A stretch of DNA of 64,000 nucleotides from Streptomyces marianii (GTDB taxonomy: Bacteria; Actinomycetota; Actinomycetes; Streptomycetales; Streptomycetaceae). Under the pieces are notes generated by a model, which made no database searches, had not been told where the DNA came from, and saw only the letters and a list, made by a program, of their open reading frames with translations. Of this stretch, positions 40,162-50,136 are shown one piece after another. The translations under genes and the position numbers were made by a program. Location of the stretch: positions 3,382,501 through 3,446,500 of the forward strand of contig NZ_VAWE01000001.1 of assembly GCF_005795905.1 (NCBI RefSeq), in the 5' to 3' direction. Position 1 is the first letter of the stretch, and each line of letters starts with the position of its first letter.

Positions 40162-41112
40162 TCAGCCGTCCAGGCCGGGGCCGCCCTCCGCGCCCGAGCC
40201 CTCCAGCTCCTTGAGCATCTTGAAGAGGTCGAAGGTGTCCTTCGCCGGCGGCGCCTGGACCGTGGCCGCGGCGCCGTAGTCGGAGTAGTTCGCCGTCATG
40301 GTCATCGTGCCCTGCGGCATCTTCATACCGACGACCATCTTGACCGGGTAGTCGTCCTCGTTGACCCAGACCTCGGTGTCGTAGCCCGTGATGCCGGCCT
40401 TCTTGACGTTGGCGACCAGCTCCTTGCGCTCCTCCGCGGAGAGCACGTCGAGGGACTCGTTGGCGTCGAGCATCTCCTGGAAGGTCAGCGCGCCCTTGTA
40501 GTGCCGTGTCTCGACGCCGTCGACCTTCTCCGCGCCGACGTGCTTGATGTTCGGCGAGCCGAGCAGCAGGGCGAGCTGCTGGGCCGGGTCCTGGTTCATG
40601 TTCTCCAGGCTGCCGGTCATCTGCTTCTGGAGCGCCTTGTCGCCGCTGGCCTCGGCGGCGGCCTTGAAGTCCATCTTCATCCAGCGCTTGCCGTCCATCT
40701 CGGCGGCCTGCTTGGCACCCATTTCCATGTACATGGCCTGGTCCACCATGACCATGCGCACCTGGGAAGGCGCGTCCGGGTCGCCCGCGGTGAGCATCGA
40801 GCCCTTCACGGTGACGTCCAGCACACCGGGGTCCCAGCCCTGCACACCCGACATCTCCATCGTGCCGCCGCCCTCCATGCCCGCCGGCATGGCCATGGTC
40901 ATGCGGACCTTGGCGGACCTGGCGTCCGCCGTCTTCTTGTACGCGGCCTGGATCACCTTGGTGATCTCACCCTGCGACTGGACGGCGGACTGCGGGGAGT
41001 CGGCGGCCTTCTTCTTCCCGCCCCCGTCACCGTCCTGACAGCCCGCGACACCCGCGACGACGGCCACGGCCGTCAGGGAGACGCCCACGCGCTTCCACGT
41101 CGACATACCCAT
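40162..41112 (-). CDS. secreted lipoprotein (LppX/LprAFG-like)
   Basis: A 316-residue lipoprotein with a basic start, hydrophobic segment and lipobox VAGVAGC; Cys25 should be lipidated. After a linker (DGDGGGKKKAADSPQ) the body is rich in Met, Lys and beta-strand-like stretches (VRMTMAMPAGMEGGGTMEM, GYDTEVWVNEDDYPVKMVVGMK), as in the LppX/LprAFG-like family thought to carry lipids. The start may be Met1 or Met3; Met3 has better Shine-Dalgarno spacing. A lipoprotein gene at this place, between rplA and rplJ, also occurs in other Streptomyces as far as I recall. Confidence 0.75.
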   Translation of the reverse strand: MGMSTWKRVGVSLTAVAVVAGVAGCQDGDGGGKKKAADSPQSAVQSQGEITKVIQAAYKKTADARSAKVRMTMAMPAGMEGGGTMEMSGVQGWDPGVLDVTVKGSMLTAGDPDAPSQVRMVMVDQAMYMEMGAKQAAEMDGKRWMKMDFKAAAEASGDKALQKQMTGSLENMNQDPAQQLALLLGSPNIKHVGAEKVDGVETRHYKGALTFQEMLDANESLDVLSAEERKELVANVKKAGITGYDTEVWVNEDDYPVKMVVGMKMPQGTMTMTANYSDYGAAATVQAPPAKDTFDLFKMLKELEGSGAEGGPGLDG

Positions 41113-41199
41113 GATTCCCCACCCCTGCTTTTCAGTTCTGTTGCGTCCGTGAAGTCGACTGAACGGTAACGCACCCCACCGACACCGCCGTAATCAGAA

Positions 41200-41238
41200 A
41201 CCGGCCCCCGCGCCTCGGGAGGAGGTACGGGGGCCGGT
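41200..41238 (-). terminator. rplKA terminator
   Basis: An 11-bp stem (ACCGGCCCCCG with CGGGGGCCGGT) and a 17-base loop, 25 bases past the rplA stop. Confidence 0.65.
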
Positions 41239-41262
41239 GTCACCGTGTGCGAGCCGTCAGGC

Positions 41263-41985
41263 TCAGACCGCGGCCGGGTCCTCCTCGACGAGGAGGTTGC
41301 GGGTGCGGTTCGAGTCCAGCGGGATGCCGGGACCCATGGTGGTGGTCAGGGTCGCCTTCTTGATGTAGCGGCCCTTCGCCGCGGACGGCTTCAGACGGAG
41401 GATCTCCTCCAGCGCCGCGGCGTAGTTCTCCACCAGCTTGGTCTCGTCGAAGGAGACCTTGCCGATGATGAAGTGCAGGTTCGCGTGCTTGTCGACACGG
41501 AACTCGATCTTGCCGCCCTTGATGTCGGTGACGGCCTTGGCGACGTCCATGGTCACGGTGCCGGTCTTGGGGTTCGGCATCAGGCCACGGGGACCGAGCA
41601 CGCGGCCGAGACGGCCGACCTTGCCCATGAGGTCCGGGGTGGCGACGACGGCGTCGAAGTCCAGACGGCCCTTCGAGACCTCGTCGATCAGTTCGTCGGA
41701 GCCGACGATGTCGGCGCCCGCGGCCTCCGCGGCCGCAGCACGGTCACCGGTCGCGAAGACCAGGACCCGGGCGGTCTTGCCGGTGCCGTGCGGAAGGTTC
41801 ACGGTGCCACGGACCATCTGGTCGGCCTTGCGCGGGTCGACGCCCAGGCGGAAGGCGACCTCGACGGTGCCGTCGAACTTGGTGGTGGCGGTGTCCTTCG
41901 CAATTCGGACGGCCTCGAGCGGGGCGTAGTTGCGCTCCCGGTCGACCTTGGCGTCCGCGTTGCGGAGAGCCTTGCTGCGCTTCAC
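41263..41985 (-). CDS. rplA: 50S ribosomal protein L1
   Basis: L1, 240 residues, forms the mobile L1 stalk that moves deacylated tRNA to the exit site. It starts [22 protein letters not shown]; the [18 protein letters not shown] signature is intact. It lies 82 bases after rplK. In E. coli L1 represses its own operon; not evident here. Confidence 0.97.
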   Translation of the reverse strand: MKRSKALRNADAKVDRERNYAPLEAVRIAKDTATTKFDGTVEVAFRLGVDPRKADQMVRGTVNLPHGTGKTARVLVFATGDRAAAAEAAGADIVGSDELIDEVSKGRLDFDAVVATPDLMGKVGRLGRVLGPRGLMPNPKTGTVTMDVAKAVTDIKGGKIEFRVDKHANLHFIIGKVSFDETKLVENYAAALEEILRLKPSAAKGRYIKKATLTTTMGPGIPLDSNRTRNLLVEEDPAAV

Positions 41986-42067
41986 TTCTTCTCCTGTGGT
42001 GTATCAGGCGTGGAGTTCGTGGTCCGGGCCGGCGCTGGCCCTGCCACTGAGGTCTCGGGGGAGCTGG

Positions 42068-42502
42068 TCAGCCCTCGACCGTGATGCCCATGGAACGGGC
42101 GGTGCCGGCGATGATCTTCTCGGCGGAGTCCAGGTCGTTGGCGTTCAGGTCGGGCATCTTGGTGGTGGCGATCTCGCGGACCTGGTCGCGCGTCAGCTTG
42201 CCGACCTTGGTCCTGTGCGGCTCGCCGGAGCCCTTGGCCACTCCCGCGGCCTTGAGGATCAGCTTGGCGGCCGGCGGAGTCTTGGTGATGAAGGTGAAGG
42301 AACGGTCCTCGTAGACCGTGATCTCCACCGGCACGACCATGCCACGCTGCGACTCGGTCGCGGCGTTGTAGGCCTTGCAGAACTCCATGATGTTGACGCC
42401 GTGCTGGCCCAGCGCGGGGCCGACCGGCGGAGCCGGGTTGGCCGCGCCGGCCTGGATCTGGAGCTTGATAAGCCCCGTGACCTTCTTCTTCTTGGGAGGC
42501 AT
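42068..42502 (-). CDS. rplK: 50S ribosomal protein L11
   Basis: L11, 144 residues, binds the 23S rRNA region around A1067 where thiostrepton-class thiopeptides lodge. The N-terminal proline-rich helix reads [18 protein letters not shown], with the prolines whose mutation gives resistance in other bacteria all present. So resistance in this strain should rest on the rRNA methyltransferase, not on L11. The gene lies ~22 kb from the thiopeptide cluster. Confidence 0.97.
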
Positions 42503-42613
42503 TGCTCTCTCCGGGTCCAGTTGAGAGTGTGCTGAAACTGCATGACTTCCACCCGATCATCCGGATGGAGGCATACCGCACCACGATAGCGGGTATCAGT
42601 GTGCGGCTAAAAA

Positions 42614-42658
42614 CCGAGCAGGTCAGAACAGCCGCGAGGGCCGCTCTGACCTGTTCGG
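42614..42658 (-). terminator. terminator after nusG
   Basis: A 14-bp stem with one G-U pair (CCGAGCAGGTCAGA with TCTGACCTGTTCGG). On the minus strand it is followed by TTTTTAG, a good intrinsic terminator. It separates secE-nusG from rplK-rplA. Confidence 0.8.
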
Positions 42659-42676
42659 AAGCTGTGGGGCGATCCG

Positions 42677-43561
42677 TCAGTTCTTCTGGATCTGGTCGAA
42701 GCTGAGCTCGACCGGCGTCTCGCGGCCGAAGATCTCGACGAGGCCCTTGACCTTCTTCGAGTCGGCGTTGATCTCGTTGATCGTGGCCTGCAGGGTGGCG
42801 AACGGACCGTCGGTGACGGTGACCGAGTCGCCGACCTCGAAGTCCAGGACCTGGACCTCGACCTTGCGGGCCGGTGCCGGCTTGCCCTCGGCCTCGGCCG
42901 CCTCGCGGGCCGCCTTCTCCTCCGCCTCCGGGGCGAGCATCTTCACGATCTCGTCCAGGGTCAGCGGGTAGGGGTCGTAGGCGTTGCCGACGAAACCGGT
43001 CACACCGGGGGTGTTGCGGACGACGCCCCAGGACTCGTTCGTCAGGTCCATCCGGACGAGCACGTAGCCGGGCAGCTTGTTCTGCCGGACGTTCTTGCGC
43101 TCGCCGTTCTTGATCTGGACGATCTCTTCCTCGGGCACCTCGGCCTGGTAGATGAACTCCTCGACGTTCAGCGAGACGGCGCGCTGCTCCAGGTTGGCCT
43201 TCACGCGCTTCTCGTAGCCGGCGTAGGTGTGGATCACGTACCACTCGCCGGGCAGCCCGCGCAGCTCCTCGCGGAGCGCGGCGACGGGGTCGGCCGGAGC
43301 CTCCGGCTCGGCCTCCTCCAGGGGCTGCTCGTCGGCCACGGCCTCCGCCGCCTCCGCGTCCTCGTCCACCTCGGCCACGGCCTCGGCTTCGTCGTCCACG
43401 TGGATCGCGGCCTGCTCCGCGGGCTCGCCCGCAGCGGCGTCAGCAGCCTCCGCCTGGTCCGGGTCGACGGAGTCCGCCGCCTCGACGATGTCGAGCGCGT
43501 CCTCAGCGGACTCGAGGCTGTCGCTCGGCTCAACGGCGTCGTTCAGGTTCGGGTCAGACAC
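42677..43561 (-). CDS. nusG: transcription termination/antitermination factor NusG
   Basis: NusG, 294 residues from the GTG at 43561 behind GGAAGAAG. Residues ~1-105 are the long acidic N-terminal extension typical of Streptomyces. The NGN domain ([32 protein letters not shown]) and the KOW domain ([21 protein letters not shown]) follow. It is transcribed with secE, 74 bases upstream. Confidence 0.95.
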   Translation of the reverse strand: MSDPNLNDAVEPSDSLESAEDALDIVEAADSVDPDQAEAADAAAGEPAEQAAIHVDDEAEAVAEVDEDAEAAEAVADEQPLEEAEPEAPADPVAALREELRGLPGEWYVIHTYAGYEKRVKANLEQRAVSLNVEEFIYQAEVPEEEIVQIKNGERKNVRQNKLPGYVLVRMDLTNESWGVVRNTPGVTGFVGNAYDPYPLTLDEIVKMLAPEAEEKAAREAAEAEGKPAPARKVEVQVLDFEVGDSVTVTDGPFATLQATINEINADSKKVKGLVEIFGRETPVELSFDQIQKN

Positions 43562-43635
43562 GGTGGCTGCTTCTTCCTGGATACAGATGGGGTGGAACAT
43601 GCGAAAAAGGCGCCGTGCAGGCGCCCTCCGCGGGA

Positions 43636-43923
43636 TCAGCCGAAGACGTACTTGACGGCTGCCTGGAAGCCATAGTCGATCACGGTCACGAGACCGATCA
43701 TGATGACCACGAAGACGATCACCACGGTCGTGTACGTCGTCAGCTGGCTGCGCGTGGGCCAGACGACCTTGCGAAGCTCGGCGACGACCTGCCGGTAGAA
43801 CAGCGCGAGGCGGCCCAGGGGGCCCTTCTTCCCGCGCTTGCCACCCTTTCGGGTCTTCTTGCGGGACTCAGGCGCCTCATCCTCGGCATCAGGCATGTCG
43901 ATGGAGCCCACGGCGTCCGTCAC
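43636..43923 (-). CDS. secE: preprotein translocase subunit SecE
   Basis: SecE, 95 residues, starting at the GTG of [16 protein letters not shown] behind AGGTGAG. It has a charged cytoplasmic N-terminus ([18 protein letters not shown]), the conserved [17 protein letters not shown] and one membrane segment ([19 protein letters not shown]). It stabilises SecY in the translocon. An in-frame start three codons earlier is less likely. Confidence 0.95.
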   Translation of the reverse strand: MTDAVGSIDMPDAEDEAPESRKKTRKGGKRGKKGPLGRLALFYRQVVAELRKVVWPTRSQLTTYTTVVIVFVVIMIGLVTVIDYGFQAAVKYVFG

Positions 43924-44029
43924 GTCTCTCACCTGATTCCGGGTCGTGGCCGTGCCGCGCCCGGTCGAGCCGCACGGCTATGCATCGAAGTACGTACATG
44001 CGCACACATCCTGGCGAAGGTGTGTGTAG

Positions 44030-44102
44030 CAGGGCCGGAGGGACTTGAACCCCCAACCGCTGGTTTTGGAGACCAGTGCTCTACCAATTGAGCTACGACC
44101 CT
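44030..44102 (-). tRNA. tRNA-Trp (CCA)
   Basis: A 73-base tRNA on the minus strand. The acceptor stem AGGGTCG pairs with CGGCCCT, discriminator G. The D-arm is GTAGCTCAATTGGTAGAGC, the anticodon loop CTCCAAA gives CCA, and the T-arm GGGGTTCAAGTCCC is standard. No CCA is encoded. tRNA-Trp just upstream of secE is the usual actinobacterial arrangement. Confidence 0.95.
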
Positions 44103-44306
44103 TTGTGGTTCCCCCCAAACCTACCGCATCCGCGGTGGTGGTCCGTGAGGGCCAACGACCAGTGAGTGTACGTGGTCGGAAGCCATGCGTCGAACAGATA
44201 GCTTCGAGGCGGTTCCTGTCCGCGTTCTGTCCGGACCCTGTCAGCCGCCACCCGACCCGCGAAACCCCTGTGCCCGGGCACTCCGCGTTCTGGGACGATG
44301 GACCGT

Positions 44307-45533
44307 ATGAGCGCTGCAACTCCTTCCACCGAGCGCCGGGTCTCCGCCCGTATCGGCGCGATCTCCGAGTCCGCGACCCTCGCCGTCGACGCCAAGGCCA
44401 AGGCCCTCAAGGCCGCCGGCCGTCCGGTGATCGGTTTCGGGGCGGGCGAGCCGGACTTCCCGACCCCGGACTACATCGTCGAGGCCGCGATCGAGGCCTG
44501 CAAGAACCCGAAGTACCACCGCTACACCCCGGCCGGCGGCCTGCCCGAGCTGAAGAAGGCGATCGCGGAGAAGACGCTCCGCGACTCCGGCTACGAGGTC
44601 GACCCCGCGCAGGTACTGGTAACCAACGGCGGCAAGCAGGCGATCTACGAGGCTTTCGCGGCGATCCTGGACCCGGGCGACGAGGTCATCGTCCCGGCGC
44701 CGTACTGGACGACCTACCCGGAGTCGATCCGGCTGGCCGGCGGCGTCCCCGTGGAGGTCGTCGCCGACGAGACCACGGGCTACCGGGTGTCCGTGGAGCA
44801 GCTGGAGGCGGCCCGTACCGAGAGGACGAAGGTCGTCCTGTTCGTCTCCCCGTCCAACCCCACCGGCGCGGTTCACAGCGAGGCGGACACCGAGGCGATC
44901 GCCCGCTGGGCGCTGGAGCACGGTCTGTGGGTGCTGACGGACGAGATCTACGAGCACCTGGTCTACGGCGATGCCACATTCACCTCGATCCCCGCTGTGG
45001 TGCCCGAGCTACGCGACAAGTGCATCGTGGTCAACGGCGTGGCGAAGACGTACGCGATGACCGGCTGGCGGGTGGGCTGGATCGTCGGCCCGAAGGACGT
45101 CGTCAAGGCCGCGACCAACCTGCAGTCGCACGCCACCTCCAACGTCTCCAACGTGGCGCAGGTCGCCGCGCTCGCCGCGGTCTCCGGCGACCTGGACGCG
45201 GTCGCGAAGATGCGCGAGGCGTTCGACCGCCGTCGGCAGACCATCGTGCGGATGCTCAACGAGATCGACGGCGTGGTCTGCCCGGAGCCCGAGGGCGCCT
45301 TCTACGCGTACCCGTCGGTGAAGGGCCTCCTGGGCAAGGAGATCCGCGGGCAGCGTCCGCAGACCTCCGTGGAGCTCGCGGCACTGATCCTGGAGGAGGC
45401 CGAGGTCGCGGTCGTTCCCGGTGAGGCCTTCGGCACGCCGGGTTACCTGCGGCTGTCGTACGCGCTCGGCGACGAGGACCTCGTCGAGGGCGTCTCGCGC
45501 ATGCAGAAGCTGCTGGCGGAGGCCCGGAACTGA
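44307..45533 (+). CDS. aspC: aspartate aminotransferase
   Basis: A 408-residue class I PLP aminotransferase. I start it at [19 protein letters not shown]; an ATG three codons earlier sits on the Shine-Dalgarno-like GGGACG. Active-site stretches are [51 protein letters not shown] (PLP lysine) and YLRLSYAL (substrate arginine). It moves amino groups between aspartate and 2-oxoglutarate. It is divergent from tRNA-Trp and secE. Confidence 0.9.
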   Translation: MSAATPSTERRVSARIGAISESATLAVDAKAKALKAAGRPVIGFGAGEPDFPTPDYIVEAAIEACKNPKYHRYTPAGGLPELKKAIAEKTLRDSGYEVDPAQVLVTNGGKQAIYEAFAAILDPGDEVIVPAPYWTTYPESIRLAGGVPVEVVADETTGYRVSVEQLEAARTERTKVVLFVSPSNPTGAVHSEADTEAIARWALEHGLWVLTDEIYEHLVYGDATFTSIPAVVPELRDKCIVVNGVAKTYAMTGWRVGWIVGPKDVVKAATNLQSHATSNVSNVAQVAALAAVSGDLDAVAKMREAFDRRRQTIVRMLNEIDGVVCPEPEGAFYAYPSVKGLLGKEIRGQRPQTSVELAALILEEAEVAVVPGEAFGTPGYLRLSYALGDEDLVEGVSRMQKLLAEARN

Positions 45534-45563
45534 GGTTCCGTTCCCATCGGACGACGTGAGGGG

Positions 45564-45591
45564 CGGGCCCCGGCCGGACGGCCGGGGCCCG
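45564..45591 (+). terminator. terminator after aspC
   Basis: A perfect 12-bp stem (CGGGCCCCGGCC with GGCCGGGGCCCG) and a GGAC loop, 30 bases past the aspC stop. Confidence 0.75.
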
Positions 45592-45702
45592 TTCTCCGTC
45601 CCGCGCTCCGCTTCCCCGCCGGAACGTGATTCTTCGTTCGGGCAGGGACCCGATCGGGGAAAGGGGCTGCCGTTCGGCCGGTGTCTGCGGCAAGATCCTT
45701 CA

Positions 45703-46755
45703 ATGCTGCGCCCGTCAGGGGGACACCCCCCGAACCCCCCGAGAGTCCGCGATCTCAGCCTGCTGCCCAAGGCCCATCTGCATCTGCACTTCACCGGGTC
45801 GATGCGGCCCGGCACCCTGCTCGAGCTCGCCGACAAGTACGGTGTGCACCTCCCCGACGCGCTGACCGGTGGCGAACCGCCGAAGCTCCGGGCGACGGAC
45901 GAGCGGGGCTGGTTCCGCTTCCAGCGGCTCTACGACATGGCGCGGTCGTGTCTGCGGCGGCCGGAGGACATCCGGAGGCTGGTGCGGGAGGCGGCCCAGG
46001 AGGACGTCCGGGACGGCTCGGGCTGGCTGGAGATCCAGGTCGACCCCACCTCGTACGCCCCGATGCTGGGCGGGCTGATCCCCGCCCTGGAGATCATCCT
46101 GGACTCGGTGGACGAGGCGGCACGGGAGACGGGGCTGGGGATGCGCGTCGTGGTCGCCGCCAACCGCATGAAGCATCCGCTGGACGCCCGCACGCTGGCG
46201 CGACTGGCGGTGCGCTACGCGGACCGCGGGGTGGTCGGTTTCGGACTCTCCAACGACGAGCGCCGCGGTATGGCCAGGGACTTCGACCGCGCGTTCGCGA
46301 TCGCCCGCGACGGCGGCCTGCTGGCGGCACCGCACGGCGGCGAGCTGACCGGCCCGTCGTCCGTGCGGGACTGCCTGGACGACCTCCACGCCGCCCGGAT
46401 CGGCCACGGGGTCCGCGCGGCCGAGGACCCGCGGCTACTGCGCAAGCTGGCGGAGCGCGGCGTGACCTGCGAGGTCTGCCCCGCGTCGAACGTGGCCCTC
46501 GGGGTGTACGAGAAGCCCGAGGACGTACCCCTGCGGACACTGTGGGACGCGGGTGTGCCGATGGCGCTGGGCGCTGACGACCCGCTGCTCTTCGGGTCGC
46601 GGCTGGCGGCCCAGTACGAGATCGCCCGGCGCCATCACGGCTTCACCGACGAGGAACTGGCCGAGCTGGCCCGCCAGTCGGTCCGCGCCTCGACCGCTCC
46701 GCAGCACGTGCGGGACGGCCTGCTGGGCGGTATCGACGAGTGGCTGAAGGACTGA
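45703..46755 (+). CDS. add: adenosine deaminase family protein
   Basis: A 350-residue member of the adenosine/adenine deaminase family, converting adenosine (or a related purine) to the inosine form. The metal and catalytic motifs are HLHLHFTGSM (HxH), PHGGELTG (catalytic Glu), ARIGHGVRA and GADDPLLFG (metal Asp). The start MLRPSGGHPPNPPRVRDLSLLPK is typical of the Streptomyces type, and the length matches the family. The exact substrate cannot be set by motif reading. Confidence 0.88.
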   Translation: MLRPSGGHPPNPPRVRDLSLLPKAHLHLHFTGSMRPGTLLELADKYGVHLPDALTGGEPPKLRATDERGWFRFQRLYDMARSCLRRPEDIRRLVREAAQEDVRDGSGWLEIQVDPTSYAPMLGGLIPALEIILDSVDEAARETGLGMRVVVAANRMKHPLDARTLARLAVRYADRGVVGFGLSNDERRGMARDFDRAFAIARDGGLLAAPHGGELTGPSSVRDCLDDLHAARIGHGVRAAEDPRLLRKLAERGVTCEVCPASNVALGVYEKPEDVPLRTLWDAGVPMALGADDPLLFGSRLAAQYEIARRHHGFTDEELAELARQSVRASTAPQHVRDGLLGGIDEWLKD

Positions 46756-47030
46756 TCCGGCAGTCCCGCCGCGGTCGGCCCGCGCGAGCTCGGGCCGGGA
46801 CCGCGCCCGAGCGCCCTTGAGCCCGCGTGCGGTGCCCGTGTGCGGGACTCGCGGTGCGTGACGTCGCCGGGCGGACCGCCGTCCTCGTCCCCGGCATACC
46901 CCGACGTACCCGGACGACCGACGACGCGGCGGGTGCACGTGCCGGGCGGGCGGGCGGACCAGGAGCACGCACCGGACGGCCGCGCGCCCCGCCCCGCGAC
47001 CGGACCGGGCGCCGGTCCCCCAACGCGGCC

Positions 47031-48086
47031 TCAGAGACCGACGCCGACCGTCACCGGCTCGTTGACGAGGGTGACCCCGAAGGCGTCGCGGACTCCGGCG
47101 ACCACTTCGCGTGCGAGCGCGAGGAGGTCCTCGGTGGTGGCCTCGCCTCGGTTGGTGAGGGCGAGGGTGTGCTTGGTGGAGATGCGGGCGGGGCCGCTGC
47201 CGTAGCCCTTGGTGAAGCCGGCCTTGTCGATGAGCCAGGCGGCGGAGGTCTTGGTGTGCCCGTCACCGGCAGGGTAGGCGGGCGGGGCGACGTCGTCACC
47301 GAGCCGCTCCCGGACCCGGCCGAGGAAGGTCTCGTACTCGGCCGTGGTCAGGATCGGGTTGGTGAAGAAGGAGCCGGCCGACCAGGTGTCGTGGTCGTCG
47401 GGGTCCAGGACCATGCCCTTGCCGGCTCGCAGCTTCAGGACCGCCTCGCGGGCCGCCGCCACCGGTACGCGGTCACCCACCCCCACCCCGAGCAGCCGCG
47501 CGGTCTCCGCGTACCTGATGGGCGCGGACAGGCCCCCCGCGTCCTCCAGCCGGAACCGGACGCGCAGCACCACGTGGCGTTCGGGGTCGGCCTTGAAGCC
47601 GCTGTGGCGGTAGGAGAAGCCGCAGTCGGCGTTCGGCACGGTGACGGTCCGGCCGCTGCGGCGGTCGTAGGCGACGACCTCGGTGATGGTGCTGGAGACC
47701 TCCTGCCCGTACGCCCCGACGTTCTGGATCGGGGTGGCCCCGGCCGAGCCGGGGATGCCGGAGAGGCACTCCAGTCCGGCCAGTCCGGCCTCGACGGTGC
47801 GGGCCACGGCGTCGGTCCACACCTCGCCCGCTGCGAGTTCCAGCTCCCCGCCCTCCAGCCGGAAGCCGGTGGTGGCGATGTGCAGCGCCGTGCCGTCGAA
47901 CCCCTTGTCCCCGATCACCAGGTTGCTGCCGCCGCCGATGAGGAGCAGCGGGGTCCCGGCGGCGTCCGCCGCCCGGACGGCGGCGATCACCTCGTCGTCG
48001 GTGGTGGCCGTGACGAGACGGGTGGCCGGACCACCCAGACGGAAGGTGGTCAGCGGGGCGAGAGGCGCGTCATGGAGTTCCAGCAC
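47031..48086 (-). CDS. murB: UDP-N-acetylenolpyruvoylglucosamine reductase
   Basis: MurB, 351 residues, the FAD/NADPH enzyme that reduces the enolpyruvyl group to make UDP-MurNAc. FAD-binding stretches TTFRLGGPATRLV and LLLIGGGSNLVIGD, the substrate segment GIPGSAGATPIQNVGAYGQEV, the GAGSFF-like SAGSFFTNP with its serine, and the C-terminal SAAWLIDKAGFTKGYG are present. It stands alone between gene-poor stretches. Confidence 0.95.
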   Translation of the reverse strand: MLELHDAPLAPLTTFRLGGPATRLVTATTDDEVIAAVRAADAAGTPLLLIGGGSNLVIGDKGFDGTALHIATTGFRLEGGELELAAGEVWTDAVARTVEAGLAGLECLSGIPGSAGATPIQNVGAYGQEVSSTITEVVAYDRRSGRTVTVPNADCGFSYRHSGFKADPERHVVLRVRFRLEDAGGLSAPIRYAETARLLGVGVGDRVPVAAAREAVLKLRAGKGMVLDPDDHDTWSAGSFFTNPILTTAEYETFLGRVRERLGDDVAPPAYPAGDGHTKTSAAWLIDKAGFTKGYGSGPARISTKHTLALTNRGEATTEDLLALAREVVAGVRDAFGVTLVNEPVTVGVGL

Positions 48087-48398
48087 GGGGACAAGGGTAC
48101 GGTCCGGACCGCTCCGGCCAGGGAGCGGCCGGGGCGGTGGGCGGCCGGTCGCGGGGCCCCGGCAGGATGCTTCCGGGCGGGGGCGGGACCCGCCCGGCCC
48201 GGAGCGTGTCCGGGCTCACACCGTCGCGGGGAGCCCGCCGGCCCCGCACCGTGGCCGCGCGCAGGGCCGGATCCCGGCTCCCTGCCCGCAGCGGCCGGGG
48301 GCCGGGCCGTGACGCCGGCCCCGCACCGTGGAAGGCGTGGAAGAACCGCGCACCGGAGCGGTGGCCGCTCCTGAACGCGGGGTCGGGTGGAGCGCCCC
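48087..48398. other. gene-free interval after murB
   Basis: About 310 bases of very GC-rich DNA between divergently placed murB and the MaoC genes (both minus strand). I see no gene, RNA or clear hairpin. Confidence 0.5.
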
Positions 48399-48827
48399 TC
48401 AGGCGAGGCGGACGACCGCCCGGGACATCCCGAGCACCTTCTGCCCCGCCGAGACCGCGGTCAGGTCGACGCGCACCCGGTTGCCGTCCAGCTTGGCCGC
48501 GACCTTGCCGCTGACCTCGATGACCGCGCCCCGGTCGTCGTTCGGCACGACCACCGGCTTGGTGAAGCGGACCCCGTACTCGACGACGGCGCCCGGGTCG
48601 CCCGCCCAGTCGGTGACCACGCGCGCCGCCTCGGCCATCGTGAACATGCCGTGCGCGATCACGTCAGGCAGTCCGACATCCTTGGCGAACTTCTCGTTCC
48701 AGTGGATGGGGTTGAAGTCCCCGGACGCGCCGGCGTAGCGGACCAGCGTCGCCCGGGTCACCGGGAAGGTCTGCGCGGGCAGTTCGGTGCCGACCTCGAC
48801 GTCCTCGTACGCGATCTTCGCCGTCAT
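48399..48827 (-). CDS. MaoC-like hydratase
   Basis: A 142-residue hot-dog-fold protein starting MTAKIAYEDVEVGTELP. The hydratase motif YAGASGDFNPIHWNEKFAKDVG with its Asp and His is intact, as is VIAHGMFTMAEAARV. It lies four bases after the next entry, and together they resemble the two-subunit (R)-hydratases of mycolic/fatty acid metabolism (HadB-like plus HadA-like). In Streptomyces the pair is conserved beside rpmG; the substrate is unknown. Confidence 0.8.
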   Translation of the reverse strand: MTAKIAYEDVEVGTELPAQTFPVTRATLVRYAGASGDFNPIHWNEKFAKDVGLPDVIAHGMFTMAEAARVVTDWAGDPGAVVEYGVRFTKPVVVPNDDRGAVIEVSGKVAAKLDGNRVRVDLTAVSAGQKVLGMSRAVVRLA

Positions 48828-48831
48828 CGGG

Positions 48832-49284
48832 TCAGCCCTCCTCGGCGGCACGCGCCACCAGCTTGGTCCACGCGGTGACGACGTGCTCTCCTGCCTCGTC
48901 GTGCACCTCGCCGCGGATGTCCAGGATGTCGTTGCCCGCGAGCGACTTGATCGCCTCGATCGTGGAGGTGACCGTCAGCCGGTCCCCAGCCCGCACCGGC
49001 CGGCTGTAGGCGAACTTCTGGTCCCCGTGCACCACGCGGCTGTAGTCCAGGCCGAGCTGCGGATCCTCGACGACCTGTCCCGCCGCCTTGAACGTGATGG
49101 CGAACACGAAGGTCGGCGGGGCGATCACGTCCGCGTGGCCGAGCCGCTCGGCGGCCTCGGGGTCCGTGTAGGCGGGACTGGCGTCACCGACGGCCTCCGC
49201 GAACTCCCGGATCTTCTCCCGGCCGACCTCGTACGGCGCGGTGGGCGGATAGGTCCGCCCGACGAAGGACTGGTCGAGCGCCAT
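48832..49284 (-). CDS. MaoC/FAS1-type dehydratase N-terminal-like subunit (UPF0336)
   Basis: A 150-residue hot-dog protein starting MALDQSFVGRTYPPTAPYEVG. The stretch REFAEAVGDASPAYTDPEAAE resembles the motif of the partner subunit but lacks the catalytic Asp-x4-His pair. SRVVHGDQKFAYSRPVRAGD is typical of HadA/HadC-like stabilising subunits. It is coupled to the MaoC gene and probably forms a heterodimer with it. Confidence 0.8.
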   Translation of the reverse strand: MALDQSFVGRTYPPTAPYEVGREKIREFAEAVGDASPAYTDPEAAERLGHADVIAPPTFVFAITFKAAGQVVEDPQLGLDYSRVVHGDQKFAYSRPVRAGDRLTVTSTIEAIKSLAGNDILDIRGEVHDEAGEHVVTAWTKLVARAAEEG

Positions 49285-49359
49285 GGACTCGCTACCTCCT
49301 GGTTTCCGTTCCTGGCCGGTGCCACCGGAACACTCGCCGGTAACCCCGTGACAAACGAC

Positions 49360-49391
49360 GCGAGGCCGCCCCCGAGTGGGGGCGGCCTCGC
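49360..49391 (-). terminator. rpmG terminator
   Basis: A perfect 14-bp stem (GCGAGGCCGCCCCC with its complement) and a GAGT loop, 13 bases past the rpmG stop. Confidence 0.8.
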
Positions 49392-49404
49392 ATTCGAGCC
49401 TGGT

Positions 49405-49569
49405 TCAGCGCGTCTCGCGGTGCGCGGTGTGCGCGTTGCAGCGCGGGCAGTGCTTCTTCATCTCAAGACGGTCCGGGTTGTTGCGCCGGTTCTTCTTGGT
49501 GATGTAGTTCCGCTCCTTGCACTCCACGCAGGCCAGCGTGATCTTCGGGCGGACGTCGGTGGCAGCCAC
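49405..49569 (-). CDS. rpmG: 50S ribosomal protein L33 (zinc form)
   Basis: L33, 54 residues, starting at GTG (product [20 protein letters not shown]) behind AAGGAG. Both Cys pairs (CVEC and CPRC) are present, so this is the zinc-containing form. Streptomyces usually also carries a zinc-free paralogue elsewhere, used under zinc limitation. The gene lies next to tRNA-Met and the MaoC pair, the standard place for this copy. Confidence 0.95.
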   Translation of the reverse strand: MAATDVRPKITLACVECKERNYITKKNRRNNPDRLEMKKHCPRCNAHTAHRETR

Positions 49570-49655
49570 GTGAGTGCTCCTTGGACGGATGGACGGATTG
49601 AACGCAGAAAAGAGTAGCCGATCGGAGGACCGACCCCACAATCGGCTACTGTGTG

Positions 49656-49728
49656 TAGCGGTGACCGGACTTGAACCGGTGACACAGCGATTATGAGCCG
49701 CTTGCTCTACCGACTGAGCTACACCGCT
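49656..49728 (-). tRNA. tRNA-Met (CAT)
   Basis: A 73-base tRNA. The acceptor AGCGGTG pairs with CACCGCT, discriminator A. The D-arm GTAGCTCAGTCGGTAGAGC, anticodon loop CTCATAA (CAT) and T-arm CCGGTTCAAGTCCGG are normal. The first base pair is A-T, so this is an elongator rather than an initiator tRNA. Confidence 0.95.
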
Positions 49729-49742
49729 TCGATGACGGATCC

Positions 49743-49760
49743 CCTCGCCCGAAGGCGAGG
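49743..49760 (-). terminator. small hairpin between the two tRNA genes
   Basis: A 7-bp stem that reads CCTCGCC-TTCG-GGCGAGG on the minus strand, with a stable UUCG-type tetraloop. It lies between tRNA-Thr and tRNA-Met and may end the tRNA-Thr transcript or mark a processing site. Confidence 0.5.
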
Positions 49761-49775
49761 ATCATCCAACACCAG

Positions 49776-49848
49776 AGCCCCAATACGGAATCGAACCGTA
49801 GACCTTCTCCTTACCATGGAGACGCTCTGCCGACTGAGCTATTGGGGC
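49776..49848 (-). tRNA. tRNA-Thr (GGT)
   Basis: A 73-base tRNA. The acceptor GCCCCAA pairs with TTGGGGC, discriminator T. The D-arm ATAGCTCAGTCGGCAGAGC, anticodon loop ATGGTAA (GGT) and T-arm TACGGTTCGATTCCGTA are normal. It lies 47 bases upstream of tRNA-Met on the same strand. Confidence 0.95.
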
Positions 49849-50136
49849 GAGCGATGAAGACATTACACGGTCGGTCGCCGATCGCCCAAATCCGTTTACG
49901 GGCCACGTTGGCCGCCTTCGTCGGGTACCGGCGGAGCCCCCTCCCGGCCGCCTCACGGGACACCGCGGGCCCCGCCGCCGCACCCGCCCCCGTACGCCAC
50001 TCGTGGTCACACCGGTACGACTATTGCGCTCCTCCTCGATGCGCGGTCAAGGCGCCCCTAGGCTCGGCACACGCCGGGTGATCTTGATCGTCCCGCTGGC
50101 CGTCTCCAGGCCACTCCCCCGCCCGTCAGGAGCGCG